From: Legionella maceachernii
Lineage (GTDB): Bacteria; Pseudomonadota; Gammaproteobacteria; Legionellales; Legionellaceae
Direction: 5' to 3'
DNA: 64,000 nt
Assembly: GCF_900167045.1 (NCBI RefSeq)
Contig: NZ_FUXJ01000004.1
Coordinates: 45,709-109,708 of the forward strand
Of this stretch, positions 29,721 through 38,494 are shown one piece after another. The notes below the pieces were generated by a model. It saw only the letters and a list, made by a program, of their open reading frames with translations. It ran no database searches and was not told where the DNA came from. Position 1 is the first letter of the stretch. Each line of letters starts with the position of its first letter. Made by a program: the position numbers and the translations under genes.

Positions 29721-31208
29721 ATGTTTGATAGAAGAAGAGATAGAACGAGCCACAACCAAAGAAACCAAAAATCAAGTACGCCGCGCAAATATGTGCCAAA
29801 GGTACCAGGAGAAGTTAAGAAACCGCTGACTACTCCGCCATCTTCGCAAGCCAAAGAAAAAGTAGTTTCCTCAGTTTCTCTGGGAACTGACCAAGGCCAA
29901 TTGCAGATAGCTGAAGAAAAAGCGTTAAAGTCTTCTGAAAGTCAAATTCCTATGAGACCTTTAAAAGGTTCTCAGAGACTTAGCCGGTCAACTTTTCCGC
30001 ATCAAGCGGTCTCAACCGATTTCAATGAGTCAAAAAAAGAGACCTCTTCACCTGTTGTGGAGCGGGCTGGAAGAGGCGCTAGTGCTTCACACAGTGATGT
30101 TTTATCCATTCGCGGTTATCACCAACGCGTACGATTTTACTCCACTGCACCAGTAAGCCGGAAAGTAGATCCACTCGAACCGATTCGCCAAATGGCTATC
30201 GAACTAAATAGCGGTCAATTATCGATGGAATTGCAAGAGCGAGTGGATAATCTAGGAAATGTCAGTTTTAGGCCGGATAGTTATTTTGAGCAAACGAAAG
30301 ACAGTCGAGATTGCGTGAGAGAGTTTTTTAAATTTCTCCTCTTACGAAAAGAAATTTTAGAAGAAATAGAAAAGTGCATCCAAAGTAAACAAAAGTATCT
30401 TTCAAAAGGTGAAGAGGATGTTTGGCCTGGCTGCATTTCTTTTGTAACCAGTACGTTAGACGATAAAAATGTTTGCTTTGTCGCCTTATCTCGAGATGCT
30501 CAGGGAAGTGATGAAAAGCTCTTGCAGCTCTTAGATGAACTTGCAAAAGACTTGAACAATGGGCAGAAAGGAAGGCAGAGTAAATATTGCTATGCGGTGA
30601 TGATGCAAACCAGCAAAAGTTTTAAAGGGATAATGTATGAATTAACGGGAAAAACAAGGACCTGTGCGGAATATGATTTTGGTTCATTGCTTAGTGCATT
30701 GTATGAGGAGTTTGGCAAACGATTGAAAGTAGATGGGTGCGTGAATGCGTTCTTATTCAATTATGAAAAAGAAACGGAAATCCAGTATAAAAAGGACATG
30801 AGAGGGAGAACCATGGCTACCGTAACAGTTCGTGATAATTACAATTCCTCTGTTAAGAAAAGAACCAATAACAATGAATTGGCGATTCAGGGGAATCAGA
30901 AAGTAACGCTCATTCCTTGTTGTTCCGTATGTCAACATAATAAAAGTAGTTTTCTTGCCACTTTGATCAGTTTTCAGGAAGAGGGAGAGAAATTTCGCCA
31001 AATTCAGCGAGGAAGTGATATACTTCAAGAAATTGAAACTGCTTCAGAACGGGTGAGCGTATCCGAAAAGAAATCGAAGCGCTTATCAATTGGGATTAAT
31101 GATTTAAAAGGAACCAGCATGAATGGATTCCTAACCAGTATTAACTCAAGCCTGATGCTGAAGCAAGAAGAGGATGACGAGTCTCAAGCGATTCCGGTAT
31201 ACAGCTAA
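29721..31208 (+). CDS. Candidate zinc-dependent (cytidine deaminase-like) protein
   Basis: A 495-residue protein of no family I recognise directly. The first 110 residues are low-complexity, basic and Ser/Thr/Pro-rich, likely disordered. The C-terminal half has the two metal-site motifs of the deaminase fold in the right order: C315-A-E317 in RTCAEYDFGSLL, equal to the (H/C)-A-E motif, and 84 residues later P399-C-C401-S-V-C404 in LIPCCSVCQHNK, equal to PCxxC. A Cys-type first ligand is used by several bacterial toxin and effector deaminases, such as the OTT_1508-like group. It is divergent from giant gene A. A toxin- or effector-type nucleic-acid or protein deaminase is an inference; the fold is not confirmed. 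Confidence 0.5.
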   Translation: MFDRRRDRTSHNQRNQKSSTPRKYVPKVPGEVKKPLTTPPSSQAKEKVVSSVSLGTDQGQLQIAEEKALKSSESQIPMRPLKGSQRLSRSTFPHQAVSTDFNESKKETSSPVVERAGRGASASHSDVLSIRGYHQRVRFYSTAPVSRKVDPLEPIRQMAIELNSGQLSMELQERVDNLGNVSFRPDSYFEQTKDSRDCVREFFKFLLLRKEILEEIEKCIQSKQKYLSKGEEDVWPGCISFVTSTLDDKNVCFVALSRDAQGSDEKLLQLLDELAKDLNNGQKGRQSKYCYAVMMQTSKSFKGIMYELTGKTRTCAEYDFGSLLSALYEEFGKRLKVDGCVNAFLFNYEKETEIQYKKDMRGRTMATVTVRDNYNSSVKKRTNNNELAIQGNQKVTLIPCCSVCQHNKSSFLATLISFQEEGEKFRQIQRGSDILQEIETASERVSVSEKKSKRLSIGINDLKGTSMNGFLTSINSSLMLKQEEDDESQAIPVYS

Positions 31209-31228
31209 TAATGATTTACCTAGTTGTT

Positions 31229-31259
31229 ATTCCCGCCTAGGCGGGAATCTGTTTTTTTT
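31229..31259 (+). terminator. Rho-independent terminator
   Basis: A perfect palindrome ATTCCCGCCTAGGCGGGAAT at 31229-31248, followed by CTG and a run of eight T at 31252-31259, starting 20 bases after the stop of the deaminase-like gene. The hairpin arms are GC-rich. Confidence 0.85.
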
Positions 31260-31370
31260 CTTGCTGGGTTCTGAAGTTGAATTAGTGATGGATTCCTGTG
31301 GAAATCATCATGAGTGGACAATCGCTTGAGCTCAATATCTACATCATGATCAGCGAATAGGACGACAGTT

Positions 31371-32435
31371 ATGGGACCTGAGAGCGTGTTAGTTGAAGTG
31401 AGAAAATTGGATAGCGAAGGGAGATTTTCAGAGATCATTGAGCTAGAAACTCAAGGACTTTCCAATAGCGATCAATGTGAAGTGGATTTCTATATTGGAA
31501 AGAGCTATTACGCTTTAGGCGAATTCGAGGAGGCTCAAATGAGGTTATCTCGCTCTTTGACAACTCTTTCCCCACAAAGCAGTTCGAAACTTCAAATTCA
31601 AGTGAGATTATACCTTGGTGCTTGCAATCTACAAATGGAGAATTATTCTCAAAGTATTGTTCACCTCAATGCCGCAAAAAGCTTATTCGAGTCTCTTTCA
31701 GACGAGGATAGAAACGATGAACTTGTTAAAATAGGTACTCAAATTTATTTTTATTTGGCTCAAAGCCTTAAGTTCGAAAATAAACACGAAGAGGCAATCG
31801 AGACTTTGGTGAGTGCACTTAATCTCGATGAAAATTGGCGTGAGGAACCGGAGGATAAAATTCCTCTCTTATTAGAGTTAGGCATTAATTCTAATTTGGC
31901 AAAAAAATATGAGCAGGCAGAATCACAGTTACGTTCTGTATTAGAACTACTGACTAAAAACCTGGAAGAGAATGAATTCTTGGTTGCTGATTTAAAACAA
32001 CAGCTTGGATTCTCAATGCTTAAACAAAACCGCGTGAACCCTGCCATTGAAATGTTTACCAGTGCATTGGATGTTTATAAAAAGGCTGCTGATAGAAATG
32101 AAGCTGATATTGCCTCTGCTCAATTTATGTTAGGTATTTGTTATTTAAGGCATAAAAACTATGAGGAGGCTGACCAATATCTGCAGCAATCCCTTGCTGT
32201 CTTTAATAATCCAAATCTTCCTATGGCTGAGCTAAAACAGGCTTGCGCCTTCATTAAATGGATTGCTCAAGATGAAAGAAAGGATATTACCTTGGCATTC
32301 CATACTCATCATGATCGCTCTTCTTTTAAGCGACTCGAAGAGATTCTCACTGCTATTGAGCAACTTGAAAACCAGGAAGCTAATCTAGGTAAAGCTGAGG
32401 AAGCCACTCGTAGTTGTGGGCAATCCTTTCATTAA
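31371..32435 (+). CDS. TPR-repeat protein
   Basis: A 354-residue soluble protein made almost wholly of tetratricopeptide repeats, about six units between residues 25 and 290. Clear units include FYIGKSYYALGEFEEAQMRL, YFYLAQSLKFENKHEEAIETL, KQQLGFSMLKQNRVNPAIEMF and FMLGICYLRHKNYEEADQYL, each with the W/L-G-Y-A-F-A-P-type pattern. TPR solenoids mediate protein-protein contacts; the partner is unknown. There is no signal peptide. AGGAC lies about 10 bases before the ATG. It follows the deaminase-like gene on the same strand but across a strong terminator, so it probably has its own promoter. Sel1/TPR-type proteins are common in Legionella host interaction, but this alone is weak evidence. Confidence 0.8.
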   Translation: MGPESVLVEVRKLDSEGRFSEIIELETQGLSNSDQCEVDFYIGKSYYALGEFEEAQMRLSRSLTTLSPQSSSKLQIQVRLYLGACNLQMENYSQSIVHLNAAKSLFESLSDEDRNDELVKIGTQIYFYLAQSLKFENKHEEAIETLVSALNLDENWREEPEDKIPLLLELGINSNLAKKYEQAESQLRSVLELLTKNLEENEFLVADLKQQLGFSMLKQNRVNPAIEMFTSALDVYKKAADRNEADIASAQFMLGICYLRHKNYEEADQYLQQSLAVFNNPNLPMAELKQACAFIKWIAQDERKDITLAFHTHHDRSSFKRLEEILTAIEQLENQEANLGKAEEATRSCGQSFH

Positions 32436-32506
32436 ACATTATTCCCTCCCACGCTTCGATTGCGCGCTTATTATTTATCGATTTTCATAAAATAATCTTC
32501 AATCCT

Positions 32507-32525
32507 AATGAGGCATTGCCTCATT
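32507..32525. terminator. Hairpin after the TPR gene
   Basis: AATGAGGCATTGCCTCATT is a palindrome with arms of seven to nine bases. A second, GC-rich hairpin (GGGGGACTGCCCCC) followed by AATCTCTTTTCT lies at about 32548-32572. Together they probably end transcription of the TPR gene; the T tracts are short. Confidence 0.5.
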
Positions 32526-32672
32526 TAATTCCATGAGCAGAGTGTGGGGGACTGCCCCCAATCTCTTTTCTAATAATAATGCAGTCAAATTGAAATTAAT
32601 TTAATTAAAATGATTGCAAAAAATGGAAATAAAATTTAAAATTATAACATGTGACATCAGGAATCATTACCA

Positions 32673-33299
32673 ATGAACGAGTTTCTAGCTGTAACCGTAG
32701 TCATTACTTTGGCAGCCATCTCCCCCGGCCCCGATTTTGCATTAGTGATTAAGAATTCATTACAATACAATCGAAACAGTGGTATTTTAACTGCCCTTGG
32801 TATTTCCTGTAGCCTTTTGATCCACGCCCTCTATTGTATTTTAGGTTTGGCTATTATTATTGCGCATTCCTTATGGTTATTTAATTGCATCAAATACTTA
32901 GGCGCTTTTTACCTCATTTATTTAGGGCTAAAAAGCTTAAGATCTCGGCGTGAAGAGAAATTAGCGCTTAACGAAGAGGCTACTCGTAAGCCATTTGGTC
33001 CTTTTAAATCATTCCTGCAGGGGTTACTGTGCAATTTGCTTAATCCAAAAGCCATCTTATTCATAGTGGCTTTTTTTACGCTGGTTGTGAAACCTGAAAT
33101 GTCCTGGTCAGTCCAATTGGCTTATTGCCTTGAAATTGCATTCATTCATTTTATTTGGTTTTCCTGTTTGTCTGCATTAATCACTTACCAACGAGTCAGG
33201 GAAAAAATAAGCACGCTTGAATACTATGTCATTAAAGCGATGGGTGTGGTTTTAATCGGGTTTGGCGCAAGGGTCGCGATGTTAAAAAACATGGTCTAG
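32673..33299 (+). CDS. LysE/RhtB family amino-acid exporter
   Basis: A 208-residue inner-membrane protein with about six helices and the LysE family signature SPGPDFALVIKNSL at residues 18-31, plus GLLCNLLNPKAILFIVAFF in the middle. Family members export amino acids such as threonine, homoserine, lysine or arginine. The exact substrate is unknown. It is followed after 20 bases by the MarR-GNAT fusion gene, an arrangement that suggests local regulation of the exporter. CAGGA lies about 11 bases before the ATG. Confidence 0.92.
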   Translation: MNEFLAVTVVITLAAISPGPDFALVIKNSLQYNRNSGILTALGISCSLLIHALYCILGLAIIIAHSLWLFNCIKYLGAFYLIYLGLKSLRSRREEKLALNEEATRKPFGPFKSFLQGLLCNLLNPKAILFIVAFFTLVVKPEMSWSVQLAYCLEIAFIHFIWFSCLSALITYQRVREKISTLEYYVIKAMGVVLIGFGARVAMLKNMV

Positions 33300-33319
33300 C
33301 AGGCGATTAAAAGGAAGAA

Positions 33320-34288
33320 ATGAGAATGAAAAAAGCGCAGATAAACGAATTAAGGCATTTCTCGCGTAAATTAGTTCGAGAGTTAGGAATCCTTGAATTA
33401 AATAAAACACGCTCAAACAGAACACCACAGCATTGGCATGCATTAATTGAAATTCATAACCAGCCTAATATGACCATCACACAGTTGGGAGGATTACTTT
33501 TAGTGACGAATTCCACAATCTCCCGCATTGTAGGCTCTTTAGTGAAAGAAGGGTTAGTGACGTCCACACCGGGTATTGATAAGCGAGAAAATTTTTTGCA
33601 GATTACCGGGGAGGGACTCTCTGAAATAGAGTACATCGATCATTTTTCTAATAGCAAAATCTTAGGCGCGCTCGAATTTCTTACCGAGGCAGAACACTCT
33701 GAAATTATAGAGGCAATAAAAAAATATTCAGGTGCTTTAGAAAAAAGCAGAATTTTGCGAGAGCAAGTGAAGATTCATACGTTATCAACCTCTCGATCAT
33801 TACGAAAGCAAATTATTCTTTTTATCGAAAATATCCAAAAAAATGAATTTGCTATACCCATCACGCCTGAGATAAATGCCTGTATTTTAAAAGCAGAGTC
33901 CGAATTTTATTATCATAATTCCTATAATTTTTGGTACGCTGTCAATGATGAAGGACAGATTATTGGAAGTATTGGTTTAAAAAAAGTGAATGATACTCAA
34001 GGAGAAATTAAAAAATTTTTCGTCCATCAGCAATACAGAGGGAAAAAGGTTGCACAAAAATTAATGAAAACTTTAGTAAAAGCCGCTGTAAGACATCAAT
34101 TTGACGAGTTATTTTTAGGCACCGTCGATTTATTAAAAGCCGCTCAACGTTTTTATGAGAAGTACGGTTTCAATAAAATCGCAAAACAAAACCTACCCAA
34201 AGAGTTTGTTCTATGCCCATTAGATACTGTTTTTTTCAAAGGAAAAATAAGCGAGCAGCAAATAAGACTGGAGGATGGAAAAGGGTAG
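33320..34288 (+). CDS. MarR-type regulator fused to GNAT acetyltransferase
   Basis: A 322-residue two-domain protein. Residues 1-150 form a MarR winged helix (MTITQLGGLLLVTNSTISRI as recognition helix region, then EGLVTSTPGIDKRENFLQIT as the wing). Residues 155-310 form a GNAT acetyltransferase with the acetyl-CoA loop QQYRGKKVAQKLM (Q/RxxGxG/A type) and AAQRFYEKYGFNKI. Such fusions are known; they probably sense and acetylate a small molecule, which here could be the substrate of the adjacent LysE-type exporter. AAGGAAG lies seven bases before the ATG. It is the second gene of a two-gene operon. Confidence 0.88.
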   Translation: MRMKKAQINELRHFSRKLVRELGILELNKTRSNRTPQHWHALIEIHNQPNMTITQLGGLLLVTNSTISRIVGSLVKEGLVTSTPGIDKRENFLQITGEGLSEIEYIDHFSNSKILGALEFLTEAEHSEIIEAIKKYSGALEKSRILREQVKIHTLSTSRSLRKQIILFIENIQKNEFAIPITPEINACILKAESEFYYHNSYNFWYAVNDEGQIIGSIGLKKVNDTQGEIKKFFVHQQYRGKKVAQKLMKTLVKAAVRHQFDELFLGTVDLLKAAQRFYEKYGFNKIAKQNLPKEFVLCPLDTVFFKGKISEQQIRLEDGKG

Positions 34289-34419
34289 ACAGACTTTGAG
34301 AGAAAAAAGTGAGCATCCAATCAAGAGCACCTGTGCATTGCTCTTTTCGCCGTTCATAGCGTATTGTTGCTGTTCTAAGGTTAAATAATGTTCGCATGAT
34401 TTTATTGGAATTCAGAATT

Positions 34420-34614
34420 TCACTCTATTTTATTTTTATAATTAATCCATTCCTCATCGTGAGTGAAAATATACTCGCATGCCCGTTGAATAAAATAATC
34501 TTTATACTGAATCCCAGCCCACTGGCAATAATCCTCAATTTCTTTTAAGACTGAAGCATGCATTCTAATGCGAAACTGGATCTTGTCGTCTTCTTTTTCC
34601 TGAGTAATCAGCAT
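34420..34614 (-). CDS. Small ribbon-helix-helix-like protein
   Basis: A 64-residue protein beginning MLITQEKEDDKIQFRIRM. The strand FRIRMHASVLKEIEDYCQ followed by two helices (GIQYKDYFIQRACEYIF) fits a MetJ/Arc-type ribbon-helix-helix domain, which would bind DNA as a dimer. The target is unknown. It stands alone on the minus strand, convergent with the MarR-GNAT gene. The upstream AGAGAA is a modest ribosome site. Confidence 0.6.
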   Translation of the reverse strand: MLITQEKEDDKIQFRIRMHASVLKEIEDYCQWAGIQYKDYFIQRACEYIFTHDEEWINYKNKIE

Positions 34615-35379
34615 TTTTAATTCTCTTCACAAGACACGAAATGTCGTTAAATAAAACTAAAGGCGTTACTGGTACTTCTCTTATCACTTATGGATTAAAT
34701 CTATTTTAAGGGAATATGACGTCAAAGTGCTATGGACGATTGTATTTTTATTAATTTATGCGCGTACTAGAGAATAGAGAGCCAGGCTAGTGAGCTTAGT
34801 TCTTGAATACTATTGGTTGTTTATAGAATACTCTATTTCTCCCATTTTACCATTTTTTATCACAGCATAATCACTTTGAGGGGAATTATCGGTAGCTCAC
34901 AGAATTCGTCTTTATTTTCTAGAGTATACTGAATCAATACAGTTTTACTCGGAAAAGCAATTGCACGGAGGGAAAACTCTCCTGTCATTGGTAAGTTTTG
35001 GGAATGGTTGATTGTGAATACTTCCTCGGATTTGCGATTTAGTTTTCAAGTCTGCTCGGCTGTATTTTTGCTCCTTTTAAATGAATTTATGTGACGAATA
35101 AATCGTCGGAAAGATTGTTTTTTAATCTATCTGAAAGCCATCAAGTCAAGGCTGTGACTTTATTTGTCAATAAAATTGATGCAAAAAAGCCGTATTAAAT
35201 TTTCTCATGTAAATCTCATTTTTTGTCAATTAAAAGTCAATGTTATTTTCCTGGAAAAGTAAAGTCAATGTAATTTTGACAAAATTTAACTGATCTATTC
35301 TTATTAATTGTCACGATAATATTGACAAGTAATCCGTATTATGGACAAAATGAGTAATGCAATATACAAGGAGTTAAGA
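34615..35379. other. AT-rich intergenic region with TGTCAA/TTGACA cluster
   Basis: About 765 bases with no recognised gene. Between 35160 and 35330 the pentamer GTCAA or its complement TTGAC occurs at least six times (near 35166, 35225, 35236, 35264, 35276 and 35322). TTGACA at 35276 and 35322 could be -35 boxes, but no good -10 follows. Confidence 0.5.
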
Positions 35380-35553
35380 ATGAAAAAAAATATTGCTATT
35401 GGCCTTTTAAGAGTCGGTTTATTACTGCAAAAAGGCTTTTCCTGTCGTGAGAAGTCATTAGTCTTTTGTAATTCACACTCATTGCTATTGAAATGTGCAA
35501 AAATGAAAATCCCTCATACTCATGAGGAATCAACGCCCCTGTATACTGAATAA
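35380..35553 (+). CDS. Possible small protein
   Basis: A 57-residue frame, MKKNIAIGLLRVGLLLQKGF and onward, that I do not recognise. In its favour, AAGGAG lies six bases before the ATG and the frame follows the TGTCAA/TTGACA cluster that may hold a promoter. Against it, it is short, has no known motif, and the C-terminal half looks random. It may be a remnant. Confidence 0.3.
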   Translation: MKKNIAIGLLRVGLLLQKGFSCREKSLVFCNSHSLLLKCAKMKIPHTHEESTPLYTE

Positions 35554-35730
35554 GGACAGTTAGGTTTTAGTCTATTGCAAGTAAGTATTCAATTAACTGC
35601 TACAGCAAGGAGCTATTTACACGAGCGAATTAATTTGCTGTCAGGATTTGCGTCTCTAAACGATTTGGCTCCCAAGATAGGAATTATCTCTATGTAGTGT
35701 CGACTGATTTGAATAGAGAAGGAGTTTGGT

Positions 35731-36399
35731 ATGAAAAATAATAGTAAATCCGTGGGATCCCATATTCTTAAAGTAATTAATCAGCTTTTTGAGCATAATG
35801 GCAAAAAAAGCATTCCGCATGTGAAAAAAATTTGTTTAAAGGCCAATATAAATCCTGCTACTGCCATAAAGTATCTTTATGTATGGTTGGAACAATATCA
35901 AGCCAGTGAATTTAGACGGGACCTTGTTTACTTATGTTCTACAAATCAAGCACAGGTTAACGAGCTGGAACAAGCGATTGGATCTCTAAAATGTTTGGCT
36001 AAGGAGTTAGAGATTCATAGTACTGTTCTAAATGATCTCACTTATTTTAGCTTCCCTTTAGGTAATCATATTATCCATTCACTGCAAGTGATTGAAAATA
36101 AATTATTTGTGACTTATTCCTATGTAAATGAATTGAATGATGAGAAAACAAGAGTAGAGAAACAGCTAAATCAAGCATTACTTGAAAATAGGCGCTTAAT
36201 CGATGAGATTAGTGAGATGCAGCATGTGTTCTTCAAAAAGAAAGAATACCTTGAGGAACAGTTAGAAGCTAAAAAAAGAGAAGTATTAGCTGCACATCAT
36301 TTAATTAAATCTTTAAAACGGGAAAAGCGCAGACCTGCGCTAAAGCGACTTATTTATGAGCATAATTTGATTGCAAAGCCACCTGGAAATAGTGAATAG
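35731..36399 (+). CDS. KfrA-like DNA-binding coiled-coil protein
   Basis: A 222-residue protein. Residues 1-60 (GKKSIPHVKKICLKANINPA and TAIKYLYVWLEQYQ) resemble the N-terminal helix-turn-helix of plasmid KfrA proteins, in which a short helical DNA-binding region precedes a long coiled coil. Residues 125-205 are strongly coiled-coil (ELNDEKTRVEKQLNQALLEN and KKEYLEEQLEAKKREVLAAH). AGAAGGAG lies seven bases before the ATG. KfrA proteins act in plasmid maintenance and local repression, so this could be a trace of an integrated element, but chromosomal copies exist. The assignment is tentative. Confidence 0.5.
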   Translation: MKNNSKSVGSHILKVINQLFEHNGKKSIPHVKKICLKANINPATAIKYLYVWLEQYQASEFRRDLVYLCSTNQAQVNELEQAIGSLKCLAKELEIHSTVLNDLTYFSFPLGNHIIHSLQVIENKLFVTYSYVNELNDEKTRVEKQLNQALLENRRLIDEISEMQHVFFKKKEYLEEQLEAKKREVLAAHHLIKSLKREKRRPALKRLIYEHNLIAKPPGNSE

Positions 36400-36922
36400 A
36401 GTTAGTGCTGTTTTTAAAGGAAGTAAGTATGACTCTAACTAAAGTATAATTTGCGATTGACCAAGTTTAAAAACGCCAATTGAGGCAGCATTTAGAAGTG
36501 ATGGGATAACTCCTTGGTCAAGGCGAGACGAATGAATTAACTGTGATAAGGATAATGTCATGCTTTCCCAAATAAGGAATAGTACAACTTACTCAACTGC
36601 TATATTAAACTAAACAGATTATTTCCTGCGCCAGATTTGCACGATTCTTGCATACTGTGTGAGATCGCTTGAATGGTGAAGACGAGGCGCGGGATTCAAG
36701 AGCCAGATGCGCTTTTTCCAAAAGTACTTCTACTCAATGAGCAACTGTTCCAATTGTTCGCTTTGTAGTCTCTTAAGCTCGCTATACTTATTTAGCGCTG
36801 ACGCCTGGTGTTTATATTATTCGTGTTAGAAATAAATCAGGAGATATCTTAACTGTACACAATGGTGTAGTAGCGTGAAAAAGTTAAAATCATTATATTA
36901 GCATGTAACAACGTTTTGATTC
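36400..36922. other. Intergenic region with possible gene remnants
   Basis: About 520 bases without an intact gene. On the plus strand around 36800-36880 a frame reads TPGVYIIRVRNKSGDIL and then TVHNGVVA before a stop, which looks like the end of a larger protein that has been lost; I cannot name the family. AAGGAAGT before ATG at 36430 opens only a seven-codon frame. Confidence 0.35.
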
Positions 36923-36979
36923 TTATTCTTTCCACGGATTGATAGTTAGCACCCCGGCTGCTTCGTAAGGAGCAACATC

Positions 36980-37339
36980 TCATGACGCCACGGTAAATTT
37001 TCGCGAGGCGGCAATTGCGGCGATGTAACCATCAGGTGTTGGGAATCCTCGTCCTTTGTCCTTTGCTGTCACGGCCAGTTGAGCATAATACCGAGCTGCA
37101 TCAATGTCGAATGGCAAAACTCTATCTCTGAACAGACTCATGAGACCGTCAAGTGCTTGTTCCAGCATTTCTTTGCGCTTACCGGCTGGAAGTGCTGCGA
37201 TTCCAAATAATAGCTCGGCCAGCGTAACGCTGGATAAATATAATGTTTCGACTGCTTGAGTATTAAGCCAAGCCTTCACAGAGAGATTCGGTTCCGGCTT
37301 CATCGCTTCAGATACTACATTAGTATCGAGAACAATCAT
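36980..37339 (-). CDS. FitB/VapC-type PIN-domain toxin, C-terminally truncated
   Basis: A 119-residue PIN-domain ribonuclease toxin beginning MIVLDTNVVSEAMKPEPN, with the first acidic residue D5 and further conserved blocks LAELLFGI and FPTPDGYIAAIAASR. It stops at 36980-36982 with TGA directly after KFTVAS. Reading on in the same frame gives DVAPYEAAGVLTINPWKE and a stop at 36923-36925, which matches the normal family ending (SRDTAPFEAAGxxVINPW). A CGA to TGA change at the Arg codon explains this. The lost part includes the fourth acidic active-site residue, so the toxin is probably weak or dead. It overlaps the antitoxin gene by four bases. Confidence 0.88.
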   Translation of the reverse strand: MIVLDTNVVSEAMKPEPNLSVKAWLNTQAVETLYLSSVTLAELLFGIAALPAGKRKEMLEQALDGLMSLFRDRVLPFDIDAARYYAQLAVTAKDKGRGFPTPDGYIAAIAASRKFTVAS

Positions 37340-37590
37340 TCAAACCTCAGCGGCTTGGCAGGTATTTTGTCTCCGACTTGATTGAAGATTTCAAAATCCT
37401 CATTAGTTAGGCCGAGCTTATGACCCAGTGCCGCGAGAGCATCACCCATGCGAACACGTGTTTCCGGTTTGACTGCGCTTGCCAGTATTTCACGAACCTC
37501 GGCTTCCGTGCTTTGCCCATGCTTAGCAGCTCGCACGCGTAACGCGCGATGTACGTCGTCGGGCAGATTGCGTATAGTCAGCATAGCCAT
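37336..37590 (-). CDS. FitA-type ribbon-helix-helix antitoxin
   Basis: An 84-residue antitoxin. The N-terminal part, MLTIRNLPDDVHRALRVRAA, then KHGQSTEAEVREIL, is the Arc-type ribbon-helix-helix DNA-binding domain of the FitA family. The C-terminal tail (MGDALAALGHKLGL, FEIFNQ) wraps the PIN toxin in known complexes. Its stop overlaps the toxin start (ATGA), so the pair is translationally coupled. GC content is clearly above that of the surrounding genes, a sign of acquisition from another lineage. It should repress its own promoter through the inverted repeat just upstream. Confidence 0.9.
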   Translation of the reverse strand: MAMLTIRNLPDDVHRALRVRAAKHGQSTEAEVREILASAVKPETRVRMGDALAALGHKLGLTNEDFEIFNQVGDKIPAKPLRFE

Positions 37591-37608
37591 AGCATCATCT
37601 CATTAAAT

Positions 37609-37644
37609 TGCATTCTATACATTCATTATAATGATTTGAATGCA
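37609..37644 (-). promoter_or_regulatory. Inverted repeat, putative FitA operator and promoter
   Basis: TGCATTC at 37609-37615 and GAATGCA at 37638-37644 form a perfect seven-base inverted repeat, 22 bases apart, starting 19 bases upstream of the antitoxin ATG. A TATAAT-like box lies between the arms on the minus strand. FitA proteins bind such paired sites in their promoter; the link here is inferred. Confidence 0.5.
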
Positions 37645-38056
37645 TGCCTGCAAGTAGAGAGATTAAAATGGCAGAAGGTATTTAGAAAATGAATTATAGT
37701 TAGAGCCAGATAAGGTACCTTAATCTATCAAAAACCCATAAAAATGGATAAAATTCTTAACTTGATCTTTATTCTTGCACGGAATGCAATGTGGTAAGGT
37801 GTTAGTTTATCTGTATTTTGATGTTGAGCAATTTCAAAAAAAGCGCTATTACCAATATCAAATGACCAGAATTTCCCCTGTACCCAAAGCAATTCTGTAA
37901 CTCAAAGGAGCAAACATTTTTACATAAAATTTCTTACTTTCTATTAAGTCGCTTACATATATCAAAACATGGTCAATCATGTGGCTTTTACTCTACTAAA
38001 TTTAATTATCAGATTCTATTCTGACCTCATAGTGGAGTACATGAAAGGTAGAAACT
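37645..38056. other. Intergenic region without recognised gene
   Basis: About 410 AT-rich bases between the FitAB promoter and the nitrilase fragment. I see no convincing gene, RNA or repeat in it. Confidence 0.4.
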
Positions 38057-38215
38057 ATGATTCCTAATAAATTTCTAACTATTGGTCTTTTCCAAGGTAA
38101 AATACAGCCTGGTAACGTTGACGCCAATTTAGAAAAAATTATCGAACAGCTTAACATTGCTGAAGCTAGGGGAATTGATATTTTATGCATGCCAACCGTC
38201 AAATCCAAACTTTAG
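38057..38215 (+). pseudogene. Nitrilase / carbon-nitrogen hydrolase N-terminal fragment
   Basis: A 52-codon frame reading FLTIGLFQGKIQPGNVDANL, then IIEQLNIAEARGIDILCMP, before a premature end. This is the first strand-helix-strand of a nitrilase-family protein; the glutamate that should follow ILCMPE is lost, and so is the rest of the enzyme (normally about 260 residues or more). It is a 3'-truncated remnant and is followed by non-homologous sequence. Confidence 0.8.
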
Positions 38216-38494
38216 TTAGCTTGGGCTCTCTTACGCAGGCGGGCTTAAACCGCTTTCTTCCCATCTTGGTATGTGCTCATTCCAAAATGAATGCTTCTCA
38301 TTAACTGTTGATACCATTAACTACTCCCACTATTAACACTGCTGCAGTATTCCATTAGAAATTTAAATAAAAAAGTAGGTGGTTTACAGACCGCTTACCT
38401 ATCATCCAGGCAGCACTATCAAAAAAATCCTGGTGAATTAAATACATCAAGCGATGGGCGAAAAAGTCAGCGTGGTTGTTGAGTCATTGAATGC
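38216..38494. other. Intergenic region without recognised gene
   Basis: About 280 bases between the nitrilase fragment and the duplicated segment. Frames on both strands are short and unfamiliar. Confidence 0.35.
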
